Shown here one piece after another: positions 48,302 through 60,501 of a stretch of DNA of 64,000 nucleotides (positions are counted from its first letter, which is position 1; the number at the start of each line of letters is the position of its first letter). Position numbers and translations under genes: made by a program. The DNA comes from Syngnathus acus (lineage: Eukaryota > Chordata > Actinopteri > Syngnathiformes > Syngnathidae), in assembly GCF_901709675.1 (NCBI RefSeq), contig NC_051100.1:2418001-2482000 (forward strand), given 5' to 3'. The notes under the pieces were generated by a model that saw only the letters and a program-made list of their open reading frames with translations, did not search any database and was not told the origin of the DNA.

Positions 48302-49676
48302 CCCAGAATAGTCCGACCTTTGTCTTTGTTCCGATCGGTGGGGACTAAAGAAACAGCAAGCAGGTGGAAATGCTAGTGAGGCCAATTTGGCCGCCAAACC
48401 TGTTCTGGTATTGTTAGTGTTTCCCTCATCTTCATACACGCCCTCTTTTTTTTTTTTTTTTTTGAACAGCTAAGGTGAAATTTTGTGGCCCCGGGGCCTC
48501 AGTGAAGCCAGATGGAATATCACTCTTGTTTTCTTTTTGTTTGAGTTTGACACACTGGACAAGAATCCCAACACATCTATAAAAGATCCAGCCTTCAACA
48601 CGTTTGAAGTCGAGTTATTTTATTTCACATTGTGTTTTTGTAAATATATGTGTAAAGTGGAATCAATCAAATATATACAACATGTAAGTGTTTTCAATCA
48701 CTTTGGAACATTCCTTCGTACGTGATGTTTATAGTCAGCCTTTCAGAAATGGAAAGTAGGATTAAAAAGCTTGAGGATGTTTTACAGGTTTGGTTGTAAA
48801 CACAAAAGAAAGAAAATGTATTTTGTATACACGTGTCGCAAAAGGTCGTCGATATTGTCGAGTCAATGTCGACGGTTGGTTTCATCTATTTAGCTCAATT
48901 CTTGTTTTAAAAATGGACATGTGGTTTTGTTCGTAAAATATAAAACGATTTTTGGGTCACTGACTGTTTTATGACAGTTTAGTAGGCAATTATAAAAAAC
49001 ACAATTGTAACTTTGAAAATGGTGGATGCGCTGCACTGAATGTATTTTATTTTATTTTAAAATGTAAGTTTTTTTGCATTTAAAAAATTTTTGTTTTTAA
49101 TTTTTGTTTGTATTTTTTTTTTCTTTCAGATTTATATTCCAGACAAATGCATTATTTTAACATGGTGCATGTGCGGTGCTATAAATGCTACATTTAAGCA
49201 CAATTTGAAGAGTTCATTGATTTTTATACATTATTTTGTTATATTGTGTATATAGATTGGACAAATCCTATTTTATTATGTTTGAAGTTGGAACTGTTTT
49301 TGCAATGGTTCTCCATTTAATGAAAACAATAATATTTAAAGTGTCCAAAAAATATAAGTGACGATGACTTAAGTGTCTGTTTCCACGACATAAAAAGTAA
49401 TTTGATATTTTTTAATACCAATCTGAACAACAAATTTAAAAAAAAATGCTTTTAGGATGCTAAATATTTCATAATTTGATATTTTTTGCAGATTTGATTC
49501 GTTAACCTCTTACGTGTGACATTTAGTTTGTTTACCGCTCATTCAGTCATGTGACTTTTGCAACTTGTCTGTAACAGCTTATAAAAGAATGTGTGTATAT
49601 AATAATCAGAATAAAAGCATGAATAAGTGTTTCTGTCTTCAGGATGAAGCGTTTGACATCTTTTTGCTCGTCCCCT
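48302..49676. other. spacer between the two MAL-family genes
   Basis: AT-rich, with T and A runs including an 18-base T run at about 48447-48464, and no coding exon. It should contain the promoter of the first copy and the 3' end of the second; a minus-strand AATAAA at 49272-49277 is one candidate end. Confidence 0.5.
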
Positions 49677-52600
49677 TTAGGCTCTGTGCCATCGGATGGC
49701 GGAGAAAATGGCGTGCAGGAAGTAGAGCAGCGTGGCCATGTATGACATCACCTGGATGACATCACAAAGACGGATCAGCATCAGGTCAGTCATTTTTTAA
49801 GTTGAGAAAAAAAAGCTGCCTCTCTAAGAATGTGGAATGGATGTTACATCAGACAAAAAAATCATTGACTTAATTGAGACATCCTACCACGGCGGCTATG
49901 TCCAGCCTGTAGATCTTGAGGCCTTCTCCGATGAGGGGTATAATGGTCAAGGTCCCCCCCGAGTTGATGGTGAGTCCCCAGCCTTTGAGCACGGTAATAT
50001 AAGCCAGGATCACCGACGCGCTCAGATAGAACACCACCGCCAAGAAATGGTAGAACGTGTCCTGCGAGATGGAGGAGGGAAATGATGATCGGGTTCCGCT
50101 AGACGTAGGCGCCGATCGGACAACTTGAACGTTAGCCAATCGGTGTTCGGGGTGGGTGTGTCTTACCAGAGCTGGCCAGACACTGCTCTGATTGGCCCCG
50201 CACAGGAAGATGAAGAACCAGAGCGTGGTGAAGACAAAACAGAAGACGGAAACGAACATGACCCAGCCTAATGGGTGGTCCGGGTACACTCGAGTGGACG
50301 CCACCAGGATCCACACCAGACCGCCAAAAACCTGTCGGAAAAATAAAATGGATCAGAGTTTGGGAAGATGAGCCAACCACGGGCTTTGTGTCGGATAGTT
50401 AGGAAGTCAAAGTTGAGGTTATTCTTTTTTTTAAGGTAGTTAAAGCGGTGATCAAACAGCTCCTAGCGCTTGTCGGCATCTCTTACAAGAAACCATAAGG
50501 GCACTCAACAAGCCTTCAAAAAGGCCCAACCGCCCCCACCCCGCCCTCCTTTGACAAACATTCCCAATGAGAGATGTTAACATGGACACAATCCACAATG
50601 GTGAATATTTAACTCTACAGCCCTGTTCATGAAAGCATGAAAAAGTTGGATTTTACTCCGAGATATGACTAGAAAGGCGCCATTGTTGGCAGAATTAGTG
50701 CCACCTGGTCTAGTCATGTGACCACACACAATGACCAATCTGTCTACAGGCTCATTTACCAGAGCAGAAATGATGTCGGTGAAGCAGCATGTGGTTTCTG
50801 GTCTACTATATTCCTCGTCGCAGTGCTCTATGCAATTTTTTCTCTTATCGTGTATGCACACAATCGGCGCCACACCCCGAATATTGTGTACTTCTCAAAT
50901 ATGAAACGCTCTATTTGATCTCGGATTTCCGCTCAAGGAATTTTCTTGGCTCGTATTTGCACTCACTGGCCACTTCCTTAGGCACGCCCCCTTCTTGAGA
51001 TTGGAATATAATCAAAAGTTCGCATAGACAAAAAAATAGCACTCAAGCTAGCTTAGTCAGTTGGCTAGTCGGCACTTAGCAGTTTAATTCACGTTCATTA
51101 AAACATGCTTCAAGCAAATCTTATCATTTGAGCTAACGAATTTTGCTAGCTTAATGCTAATACAACGACAAACAAAATCCTAAAAACATGAGATATCTAT
51201 ACAATGAACCATGATACTGCAGGAATTGACTTTTGTGACATTTTTATTTGGTGGTGAGCCATTGGATTTGTCTAAATGTCAAATCAGCACAGGTCGCGTT
51301 TTTATTGAGTCTCGCGGCTAAATCCCCGCCGCCGCCAAAAGCAAACATTTCGAGCCTGCCGCGCTCCGGCCACTTGTTGTCGGAAAACACGGGCCGCGTT
51401 TGTCCCAAAACCAGACTAGCAGGTTTTTGAATGATTGACTCGACCGGCCCACACCGTAAAAGGAGCCGAGAAGATGCCCGGTTTCGATTTACGCCCTCTC
51501 TCACCTCTTTGAGGTTTTTTTTTTTCCGCCCCAACTGAATCAAACAGATTTAATCGCTCTCTTTCTACTACACCAAAGAAAAATTGCCTCCAATTGTGGG
51601 CGGGAAGGAGGATTTTTGAGGCCTAAACGGCTCAAGGAAAGGAAGTTAGCTTTAAAAGTAAATAAAATACCAATGCTGACCATTTAGGAAACACAAATTT
51701 AATTATAACAAATTGTCTCGATAAAAACAATACTCAATTTAATTTTGTCAACTGGTTGCACAAAAAAATTTCAACATTTTAAAAGTTGAATTCAGATTAT
51801 TTTATTTCACGCAATCATTTGAAGAAGTAAATTCAGTACAATATTTTATTTTTTTCTCAGTGAAGACATGTTTTGTTGCTTTTTTGCCTAAGATGCGCTT
51901 TTCATAACAAGCAAAAATTGATATTCGCACATAATGTACTTTGACCCCTCCTAAAAAATATATTTAACGCTATAAAACTCCCTACATTTGAAAAGCCTTT
52001 CTCACAAATTGAGTACATATTCTGTGTCGTGCATTTCTCCCGCTCGGGGACATAACCAAACTTTAGCTGAGTTTGTTTGAATTTGTTCAGTCAAATGTTT
52101 TGTTTGTCACCGTTATAACGTGACAATGAACCAAAAAGTCAACAGTAACCTGCTAAAGTCTGCACAAAAATGCTCCAATGTCCTGATATTAGATAGCACA
52201 TTTAAACATTTTGATGTTTCTCTGTGTTTTTTGTTGTTGTTGCTATGGTGATTGACTGGCCTCAACTGTCCATGTACTAGTTGCCATGGTGCCACTATAT
52301 TGCGTTGGCTCAAAAAAAAAAAATAGTCGATTGGAAATGAAATAGTAAGTAAAACTAACAAAAAACAACCTAAAGAGTGCAAATAAAATATTGAGGAAAA
52401 ATCAACCAAAATGAATTTGAAAATAAAAATATAGTATATTTTTGAAATCCTTTCTGGTTGTGGTTTTCCAAACTGAAATGATCACTCCCTCATCCTGATT
52501 TGCCAGGCGGTCGGTCAGCCTCGCTCATCCTCGACACCCCTAGCAACACTCACCCCTCATTTGAGAGCAAAATGGAGACAACTACACACACCAAACCACG

Positions 52601-52760
52601 AGCTCAAGAAAAAAACCACAACGCGCGACACACATCTTCACTCTCCGTATCCCAAGTCACCAAAACGACTCACAAATTCCGGGATGAAGAACAGGTCAGG
52701 GATGCTGGTGAAGATTCTGCCGCCGGTGGGCAAGACATCTGCCGACGTGGTGGAGGCCAT
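49677..52760 (-). CDS. MAL-family tetraspan (MARVEL) protein, copy toward nphp1, complete
   Basis: Exons (minus): 52760-52674, 50331-50167, 50061-49888, 49751-49677, all phase 0, giving 166 residues. The exon pattern is that of its neighbour copy. Signatures are FTSIPDLFFIPEF, GGLVWILVAST, PLGWVMFVSVFCF, FYLSASVILAYI, LDIAAVVMSYMATLLYFLHA and the end RWHRA. The loop between spans 3 and 4 carries about 17 extra residues (near 110-130, INSGGTLTIIPLIGEG). In human MALL is beside NPHP1, so by position this may be mall, but exon 1 reads more like MAL (F-T-x-x-P-D-L-x-F-I-x-E-F). TG tracts lie just upstream of the start codon. Confidence 0.93.
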
Positions 52761-52907
52761 AGTCCTAAACGCACTATCAATGTGTGTGTGTGTGTTTTTG
52801 TAGAATGAGATGTGCGGACGCTTTTAATATGCTTTTTATGTAAAGGCCGCCTCCCGCACCTCCTCCTCCACCACCTGCCCTCCGCCTACCATCCATGTGT
52901 GCGTGTG

Positions 52908-52938
<31 letters not shown>

Positions 52939-54810
52939 TTGTAGAAGGGCCTGTAAGAGGCAAAGTGGCTGTTTACATACACATACAAAAAGTGATTGTG
53001 AGGCAAATTGTGCATGTGGGACATGAAAAGGAGATGCAAGTCGCTTGACTGCACGGAAAATGAGAATTGAATGTGTCAAAATAAAACAGGATTGTTCTCC
53101 AAAGTCTGCTAGCTTGTTACTAACACGCAATGCAAAATGCCATAGACGGGCTAACAGAATTAGCATTGTCTATTGCAAAATGTATATTTAAACAAAATAC
53201 TCACAGGAGTATATTTTTTTTATCCTCTGGTTAATGTCTCCAAAATAAAAGCATGGGTTGAACGATGTTGACAAAAGTATTGGAACAGGTGGTTCATGCT
53301 GCCTAGAGGCAGTAGTTACATTTGATAAAAATGAAGAAGAAAAAAAAACACAAGCTAAGGATTCAGTCCATGTTATTGAACTTGTGCTTTTATTTTGTCA
53401 CATTTGGCGACTTCCTACAATGAGTCCTAATCCGCCCGTGTCGAATACCGTTTTGTACACCCCATCTTGTTGATAGTGCAGCTATTTGGAATCTGTCACC
53501 GTGGAAACCACCTACACTGTGTTTGGTTGCATCGCTGCCAGGAGACACACACACACTAGTTTGCAAATTACTCACTAAACTGATCCATTGATTGATTGAT
53601 TTTGTCAGACTTAAGACCTCCTGAAATTTTTTATATACTACATTTATATAGATTTTTATATACATGTCAGACAGATATTTTTTAATTGTTTTGTTGGGAG
53701 TCGTAGCGGTTGTAGCAAAGGACTATGTCATCTGATGGCGTCTCTTCTTTCCCAATCCTGCCTAATCTTTTGTCAATGCTCAGTTCTTGTTGAACCTGCT
53801 CAAAACAATTGACTTGAGTAAATCGACCAAAATAGAAAACACTTGACCGTTTCCGCCTTTATTAAGTACAAAAAAAGTCTGCCGCACTGACTACTTTTTA
53901 GCTGTTCTTCCACACCAAAGTCGTTAAAGCGGAAAAGGGATTTTCTTTCAAACTGGAGGAAAATCAAAGGTAAATCTGTGCTGTTGTTATCTGGGCTTAT
54001 AATAGCGTGACCTATGAGGGTAAAAAAAACAACAACACAGAAGACTGTATGGTCACCTGGGGGATGGCAATGGAATGTGGAAATACACGCTCTATTTGCC
54101 AGCAAACAAGCAGTCCGGGGGGATAATATGTTCACACACCAGCATTGTCAATTTTGAATTTGAATTCAATCCATAGAATAAAGTATCCTATTAAACTTTG
54201 TCAAGGGCTTTTGTGGCTCTACCACTAAAAACATAGAAGCAGAAAAATAAGTAGAAAGCTACAAAAGTAGCTGTAGCAGGGAAGCTGAGACTTCACTCAA
54301 AAAAAAAAAAAAAAGATTAATTGTGGACCAAAGCAAACAAATGTTCTGAAGTCATTCCAGTGGACTGACCAAGTGAGTGGCGACATGGCTCCTTTTATAA
54401 GGAACTATAAAAAGAACGCACACTACCACTAATAATTAACACACACAGTGAGTGATGTTGACTTTATGGGTGGAAGTGGAAGGATGCAGTTCAGTAAGCA
54501 CTCTAGGCAAGCCTAGAAAAATGTGCTATAAAATAATAGCAGGTGAGCATGAAGATTTGTGATTGGACCATGAGGATAATGTGCCAATGTAAATCATTCA
54601 TTTATAGCTATGTGATTTAAATTTTAAAAAAACAATTGTAATGGTTCACAAGATATTTTGTAGTTAAAAAAAACAGGACTTTTTTATGGTAATGTGCAGT
54701 TTACATTTGATTAAAAACATTACAAAAATATTCACGTGCTTTTTTTTTTTTTTACTGATCTCAATGTGTTCATTATAAAAATTTAACTTTGCTGTGTTCT
54801 CTCTTTTGCT
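52761..54810. other. spacer between the second MAL-family gene and nphp1
   Basis: Holds (TG)n tracts at 52781-52794 and 52895-52938 in the promoter/5' UTR zone of the MAL-family gene, short CA and A/T runs, and the nphp1 3' UTR. No exon supported. A minus-strand AATAAA at 53858-53863 is a distant candidate polyadenylation site for nphp1. Confidence 0.5.
52895..52938. repeat. (TG)n microsatellite
   Basis: About 20 TG units with a few GC interruptions, 135 bp upstream of the second MAL-family start codon. Confidence 0.95.
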
Positions 54811-55078
54811 CTAACGCAGGAGGTCAAAAGTCATCTCGTTGATGTCAAAGGCCAGGGGAGAGTGGGCGGGGTCGGCCAGGACCTCCAAGCTCTCCGACTG
54901 GCCGCGGGTCCGCTTGAGCGCCTCCAGAGTGGACAGGATGAGACGGGACCGCTGCTCCTCTGATGGAGTGTCGGCCCAACGGTGGGGCGGGAAAGAAGAC
55001 GTGTGCAGCAAGAAAGATGCCGACGACTGGAACGCCTTTGCGAACTCTTGCTTCACCTGCGCCTCGTCTCTCTGAGTA

Positions 55079-55124
<46 letters not shown>

Positions 55125-58100
55125 AAACAATTTAGGTAGGTAGGCGAGCTCCCTCTATAGGTGAAATCAAGTACCACACCTTCTGTGCCCTGCTCATGTT
55201 GCTTTCCGCATCCATCCAGGCACTCTGAAAATTTGAAAAAACATTTTTTGCATGTCTAGAAATGTATTTATTATAGCATAAAACTAATCAATTTACAATT
55301 ACAATGTTACAATTGTATTTTGATTATGTTTTGATGACTTTTTTAACAACATTCAATCTTTTTATGAGAGGGGCTCTTATTGTGCTCCCTTAAAACTTCT
55401 GCCTTGAAAACCATTTTATAAATAATAATTACTAAATGGCGAAGTGGATACGCACTCTGACCGCATCCAGCAGATCCACTTGGTCCAGCAGGATCGGGAA
55501 GGTGGCAACCACGGGACTGAATATCAAATCTGAACAAAAGAAAGTTGAGGAGTGATGCGGAAACAAAGATGTGTGTGCATCTGTGTCTTACCTGCGTTCT
55601 GCATGGTGGGCCGGTTCACCAGCAGCTCGTCGGCTAGCAGTTGTCTATACATGGCCAACAGGGGGAGGCAGCTCAGACAGTGCAGCAGCGTGTCGGGGAG
55701 GAGGCTGGAGAAGGAAAACATACTCGCCGTTCAGTTACACACACACTCACGTACGCACGTCAAACCTTTCACCTGAGTTGCGCCTTGATGCGGCTGCTGG
55801 GCGTCTTGAACTTGACGATGAGTTTGGATAGTCGCCGCGCTTTGAGCATCTGCTGGAACACGCCAGTCGCAGCTGAAAATAAAATAACACGCAAAGCTCG
55901 TTTTTTATAATACCGTAATTATGATGGGAGAATTTGCAGGTTTGTGCGTCGCTCTTACATGATCGAGGGAGCAACCCCTCCGTGTCGACGTCCTTCTCGT
56001 AAGGAGTGCCGCCGCTCACCGGCATCTCGTATGTCCTGTGCAATAACACAATTTAGTCATCAATTGGAAAAAAAAAAGTGGCAGGCTGCTATCGAATGTA
56101 GTGTTATACGAAATACGAAGGTTAAATGTAAGCATTTTCTCTTTTCGATTCCAAACCAAACAAATGAATAAGATACGATACCTGTTAGGGAGTGGATTTC
56201 CTGCAGCGTCGTTTAGTTTGAGGAAAGCCCAACCGCAGCTCAGGTCGCCTCGCTCGCCTGTGGACTAAAACACAGCACAGAGCGCTCCTGCTCGGCTCAG
56301 CGCCTTTGATTTATGCTCTTGTGTTTTTGTCATTACGTTGCGGATGAAGGTGACGCCGAGCTCAAAGAGGATACCGAGATCGGGGCTGTCGGCGTCGCAG
56401 CGCAGGAAGCAGTCTCCGTCCAGGAGGGTAGGCAGGATGCCGGTGGTCTGTGACAAACATGGGGTTAGTCTAATGTCAAGTTGCTTACTATCTGTGTGGG
56501 GCGGGGGGGTACCCGTGGAGAGAAAAGCCAGCTCTTGGGGCTCTTGGGGTTGTAGGTGGCCCTCACTGTGTGGATGTTACTCAGCACCTGGAGTGTAACA
56601 AAAGCAGCATTTAAAATTTCCAGGGGACATAACTGATTGACATCGGCAGATTTGAAAATAGCATTGTAAATGGCGTCGCTGTAATGAATAAAATAGAATA
56701 ATGAATAGAATATCTTCGACAAACCCGAGTGCCGTCAAAGGCGCAGAGTCGGATGTGTCTGCTAAGGACCTGGACGCCGACCCCGGGTGTGGGGATCCTC
56801 TTGCAGCTCCACAGGGTGAAACAAACGCACGTTCGAGGGTGTCGCGGGCGCACCTGCGTGGCGGGAGGAAACCCGAGAGTGACAGCGGCTACGCGTTACT
56901 CGTATAAATACACAGGCAGAAAATTGTCTGAACTCAGATAGTTTCTCACCCTGCCAGTGTCAGGATCCAAGAAGAGGTCGCTGAAGGAGAGCTGTGATTG
57001 GCTGAGCTGCGGTTGCATCAAATGACTTCCTCTGTATTTGGCCCCTAAAACACAATAATCCCGTCTACACTCAACTATGCATTTTCTGAATCACCCATCT
57101 ATCTTGATTAGCGGTGAGTTTAGCAGTTTTGTTTTACGAGATGACACCAACCTTCGTCTGTCAGCAGTTTACTGAGAGTGGAGGGCCTGAACCCGGAAGG
57201 GATGGCGCCCATTGCGGAGAGGACATCGGTAGCGTCAATCTGTCACGCGAATCATGCAGGAATTAAAACAAATGTTTTGAGTGGGCGGTCATAAATTATT
57301 TCTTGTACCTCGGTTAGAGCCTTTCGTAAAGTGGACCAGTTGGCGTGAGGAGTGTGGCTGTGGAAGAGCGATGAATGAATAAACAGACATTTGATGACTT
57401 CACAAGGTAAAGAAAAGCAAATCACATCAAACCTCTGCTTCTCCTCTTCTTCTTCTTCGTTTTCCTGCTCTTCTGAGTCCTCTCGCTCCTCCTCAGCCTC
57501 GTCGGACTCTTCATCCTCCTCCTCCTTGTCGTCGTCACCGAGGACAGAACCGATCTGAATAGAAGAAAAGTGTTTTGATACTGTTGATGTACCATTGTTG
57601 GATTATGCAGCTGTGCCTAATATTTTGAACGGCGAGCCCGGACCTTGAGGTATGTTCTCGGCACCACTCCTCTGTCGCCTTTGGCATTCTCGGCCAGCCA
57701 CCAGCCATCACTTGTCTTCTTGAGGATTTTCAACATGTCACCACGCTGAAGCAACGTAGAAACAGTATTGTTAGATTGGTGAAATGGTATTTGCTATAAT
57801 GTTCCAGTTTGGAACCAGTTTCAAACACATCACCTCAACTGTCAAATCTCCTTCCTGGTCCCCCTTGAAATCACTAAGCGCCGTGTAGACGCAAAGCTCC
57901 GACTGCGGGGGTGCGGTCGACGCCTGACTCTCATTTTTGGGGCTGTCCTCCTTATGGGCGGTGTCTTCGTCACTGTCCTCCTCGTCACTTTCTTCAGTTC
58001 CGTCCTCGCCATCTTCATTCTGGGCATCACTGCGAATGAAAAGGACATTTTTTTTTTTTGCAAGTATGGCCTTTGGAAATGATACCATGAAAGCTATGGA

Positions 58101-58809
58101 CCTTGTTGATGGCTCCGTGCTTGGTCCCGGTGGCGAGAGCTCCACGGAGAGTTTGTTCAGCTGCTCCAGGACGTTGTGCAGTCGTCCTTGCTCGTCTCGT
58201 TTTCTCTGGTCGTAGTTGCCCACAGGAGCAATCTCATCGGCCTACCACGTACACCGCTATTTGTAAATGTCTTGCAACAAAGTAACCTGAATACACTTCA
58301 TGAAAATGTCACCTTGGTCAGTTTTGTCAGATGTTTCAGTGTTTTCTCTGCAGATATCTGAAGTTCTTGGCATCTTTAAAATTGGACACTTTTAGACACA
58401 AAACACACCAATTTAAATGTTGAATAGTTCTAAAAGGATGAGAAGTTCACCTTCTAAAGGACTCCTCTTTGGTTTCCACCTCACCCTCAACATCTTTCAA
58501 CAGACTCTCCAGCTGGGAACAAAGAATACAAGTGAATCATTTATACATAGGACTAAAATGTGTCATTTAAACAACTCTGACAAAATATGTGCAACACTTA
58601 GCTTTTAAATGTCTGCGATTGTATTATTGCCAAAATATTCTCCTGAAGTGTAGCGAAAGCTAAAGCTAGCTGGTGACTGACGTGTTTGGAAACACCCCCC
58701 CTCGAGTTTAACGTCATAAAGGTCTGCGTTTTCGATGACAAACCTTCCCCCTCATGTCGTCCACCTCTCTGTGGACCACCTGCAGGGGCCCCTTTCCCTT
58801 GGATGGCAT
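54811..58809 (-). CDS. nphp1: nephrocystin-1, complete, 20 exons
   Basis: Ciliary transition-zone and cell-junction adaptor; human loss causes juvenile nephronophthisis. Exons (minus): 58809-58744, 58512-58451, 58373-58313, 58241-58102, 58029-57834, 57745-57644, 57554-57433, 57357-57309, 57239-57152, 57044-56950, 56853-56725, 56587-56513, 56447-56337, 56264-56182, 56035-55959, 55872-55773, 55704-55592, 55529-55456, 55224-55180, 55071-54811. Frame is kept throughout, giving 682 residues, near the human size. Order: N-terminal coiled coil (1-105), acidic stretch (about 118-140), SH3 domain (about 154-210, with [13 protein letters not shown] and [14 protein letters not shown]), Glu-rich segment (214-250), then the nephrocystin homology region ([75 protein letters not shown]). 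Donors of exons 4 and 6 are weak (GTCCAT, GTCCGG), so those two boundaries are least certain. Confidence 0.95.
55082..55121. repeat. (CA)n microsatellite beside an nphp1 splice acceptor
   Basis: About 20 CA units on the plus strand, read as (TG)n in nphp1 sense, fill much of the 108-bp last intron and end about 10 bases before its acceptor. Confidence 0.95.
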
Positions 58810-59372
58810 TTAATCGTCCTTTTTAGCGACCATAATTTTAATTTCTGTGCATGCCGGCTAGCGGCTGGTGACGCCGTGCGGCCATTGGTCAGCTGGTCGC
58901 TTAGCAACAAGGGTCTACTTCCGGGTAGTGTCGCTTCATCTTCAAAACAAAATGTTAACTGTTCGACCACTTTCACCAGTCTACGGTTACTTTTGGCGTG
59001 CGAAGGTAAACCTAATGTCACCTTAGTTAAAATAAAAAAACTAAATTAGCTTTGTGTAACTACTCTGATGACCTTCACCGGGCGTATCGCGCTTGTTGTG
59101 AAACGCGTTGCCTTCTAGAACAGCTCGTTATCTTTAAACGTTCTAAACTCAGCACAATATATAATTAAAATAATTTTAATCCAAACTTCGTGCATTAAAT
59201 TTTCAAGTCAGTTTACGCAGTTTAGTATGTTCCGCACATCCAACAACACTCATCTACTACTATCCCGTGAGAACGGATCTATGTTAGTTAGAATCCCCAC
59301 GCGTTTTTTAGACAGTGAACTCAACAAACACATGTTACTTTCTTCTGCATAGCATTATGTCATTCCGGTGTC
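58810..59372. promoter_or_regulatory. head-to-head promoter of nphp1 and the dehydrogenase gene
   Basis: The two start codons face away from each other across 563 bp. The nphp1-proximal 120 bp are GC-rich and hold an inverted CCAAT box (ATTGG at 58884-58888) and an X-box (58896-58908). The dehydrogenase-proximal half is AT-rich and has no clear TATA box. Confidence 0.7.
58896..58908 (+). promoter_or_regulatory. X-box (RFX-type) motif in the nphp1 promoter
   Basis: GTCGCTTAGCAAC fits GTNRCY-N1-RGYAAC and lies 87 bp upstream of the nphp1 start codon. RFX factors control transition-zone genes through this element in animals from nematodes to vertebrates. Confidence 0.65.
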
Positions 59373-60501
59373 ATGGCGGCTCCCGTGGCCCTCGTCCAAG
59401 GTGCCAGCCGGGGTCTGGGGCTGCAGTTTTGCAAATACATTTTAAAAGACAAACCCCCAGCGAGTGTTATAGCAACGTGTCGGAACCCGGACGGGGCCAC
59501 GGAACTGCAGGGGCTGGTCGGACAACACCCGAACCGGCTGACGGTGCTTCAGCTGGACGTGAATCGCGAGGAGGACATCCGCAAGGCAGCTGAGCGGGTG
59601 AAGAAGAGCTTTGGTCGGCTTGATTTGATGGTCAACTCGTCCGCTCTGCTTCACCCCTCCGGGAAAGGAGAGACGAGCCTGAGGGATGTTTCTGCACAAG
59701 TATGCCATTCACTTGTAAAAAGAAGCACCAAACTCCAGTTTTTATTTAACTTGCTCATTAAGAAATGCTTCCATCAAACTTCTAATGAATATATTTCCCC
59801 CCCACTTCACATGTTACTCCTCAAACGATGTTCTGCGATCAGCATGTTTATTTTTTACTCTTGGTTTTGTCTTTTCAGGGCATCATCGCCACCTTGACCA
59901 CAAACACGGTGGGTCCGCTTGTGATGGCCAAGTACTTTGCTCCACTCCTGCAGAAGGGCGGAGGTGGCTTCGGTCAACAACCAACAGACCAGGCTAAGCG
60001 GCACAGCGGCATTATCGTCAACGTCACAGCCAAAGTCGGCTCCATTGGCGACAACGGTAACATATAAGAACCATTACATACTACTGTATATAATTGTGTT
60101 TGAATACACGTGATATCTATTTTTTAACCTGAAGGTCTTGGCGGCTGGTACAGCTACAGAATGTCTAAAGCGGCTCTAAACATGGCCACAAAAAATCTTT
60201 CCATTGAGCTGGGCCGAAATCGACCCAAGGTAATTTAATCTTATTTGCATTTATACATCAGTAAAATACCAGTGGCCTACCAAATGATGCTGTATCCTAC
60301 CCCCGCTAGGTGGTATGCGTTTCCTTGCATCCAGGAACATTGGACACCGACTTGTCGAAACCGTATCACAGGAACGTACCCGAAGGGAAACTTTTCAGCA
60401 CGGAACGCTCTGTGGAGTACCTGATGGGTATCATAGAAGTACTGGATGTGGAAAAGACAGGTAACGCCTACAGCTGGGATGGAACTCAATTGCCCTGGTA
60501 G
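59373..60501 (+). CDS. short-chain dehydrogenase/reductase (C-factor/sniffer-like), complete, 4 exons
   Basis: NAD(P)-dependent oxidoreductase of unknown substrate, probably cytosolic. Exons: 59373-59699, 59879-60056, 60135-60229, 60310-60501; GT-AG junctions in frame give 263 residues. The Rossmann nucleotide motif GASRGLG is at 10-16 and the catalytic Y-x3-K is YRMSK (Tyr176, Lys180) within GGWYSYRMSKAALNM. LHPGTLDTDLS (207-217) is the usual segment after the active site. The NNAG motif is degenerate (NSSA, 88-91) and the position of the catalytic Ser reads VTAKVGS (158-164). The combination GSIGDN-GLGGWYSYR is typical of the C-factor type found in bacteria and animals. It shares its promoter with nphp1. 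Confidence 0.92.

Noticed and set aside
52248-52292. X-box-like GTTGCTATGGTGAT and GTTGCCATGGTGCC in a MAL-family intron
   Set aside because: Only one half-site fits in each; the RGYAAC half is missing.
52812-53166. Open frames around the TG tract upstream of the second MAL-family gene
   Set aside because: His/Thr or Cys/Val repeats from the microsatellite; no family match.
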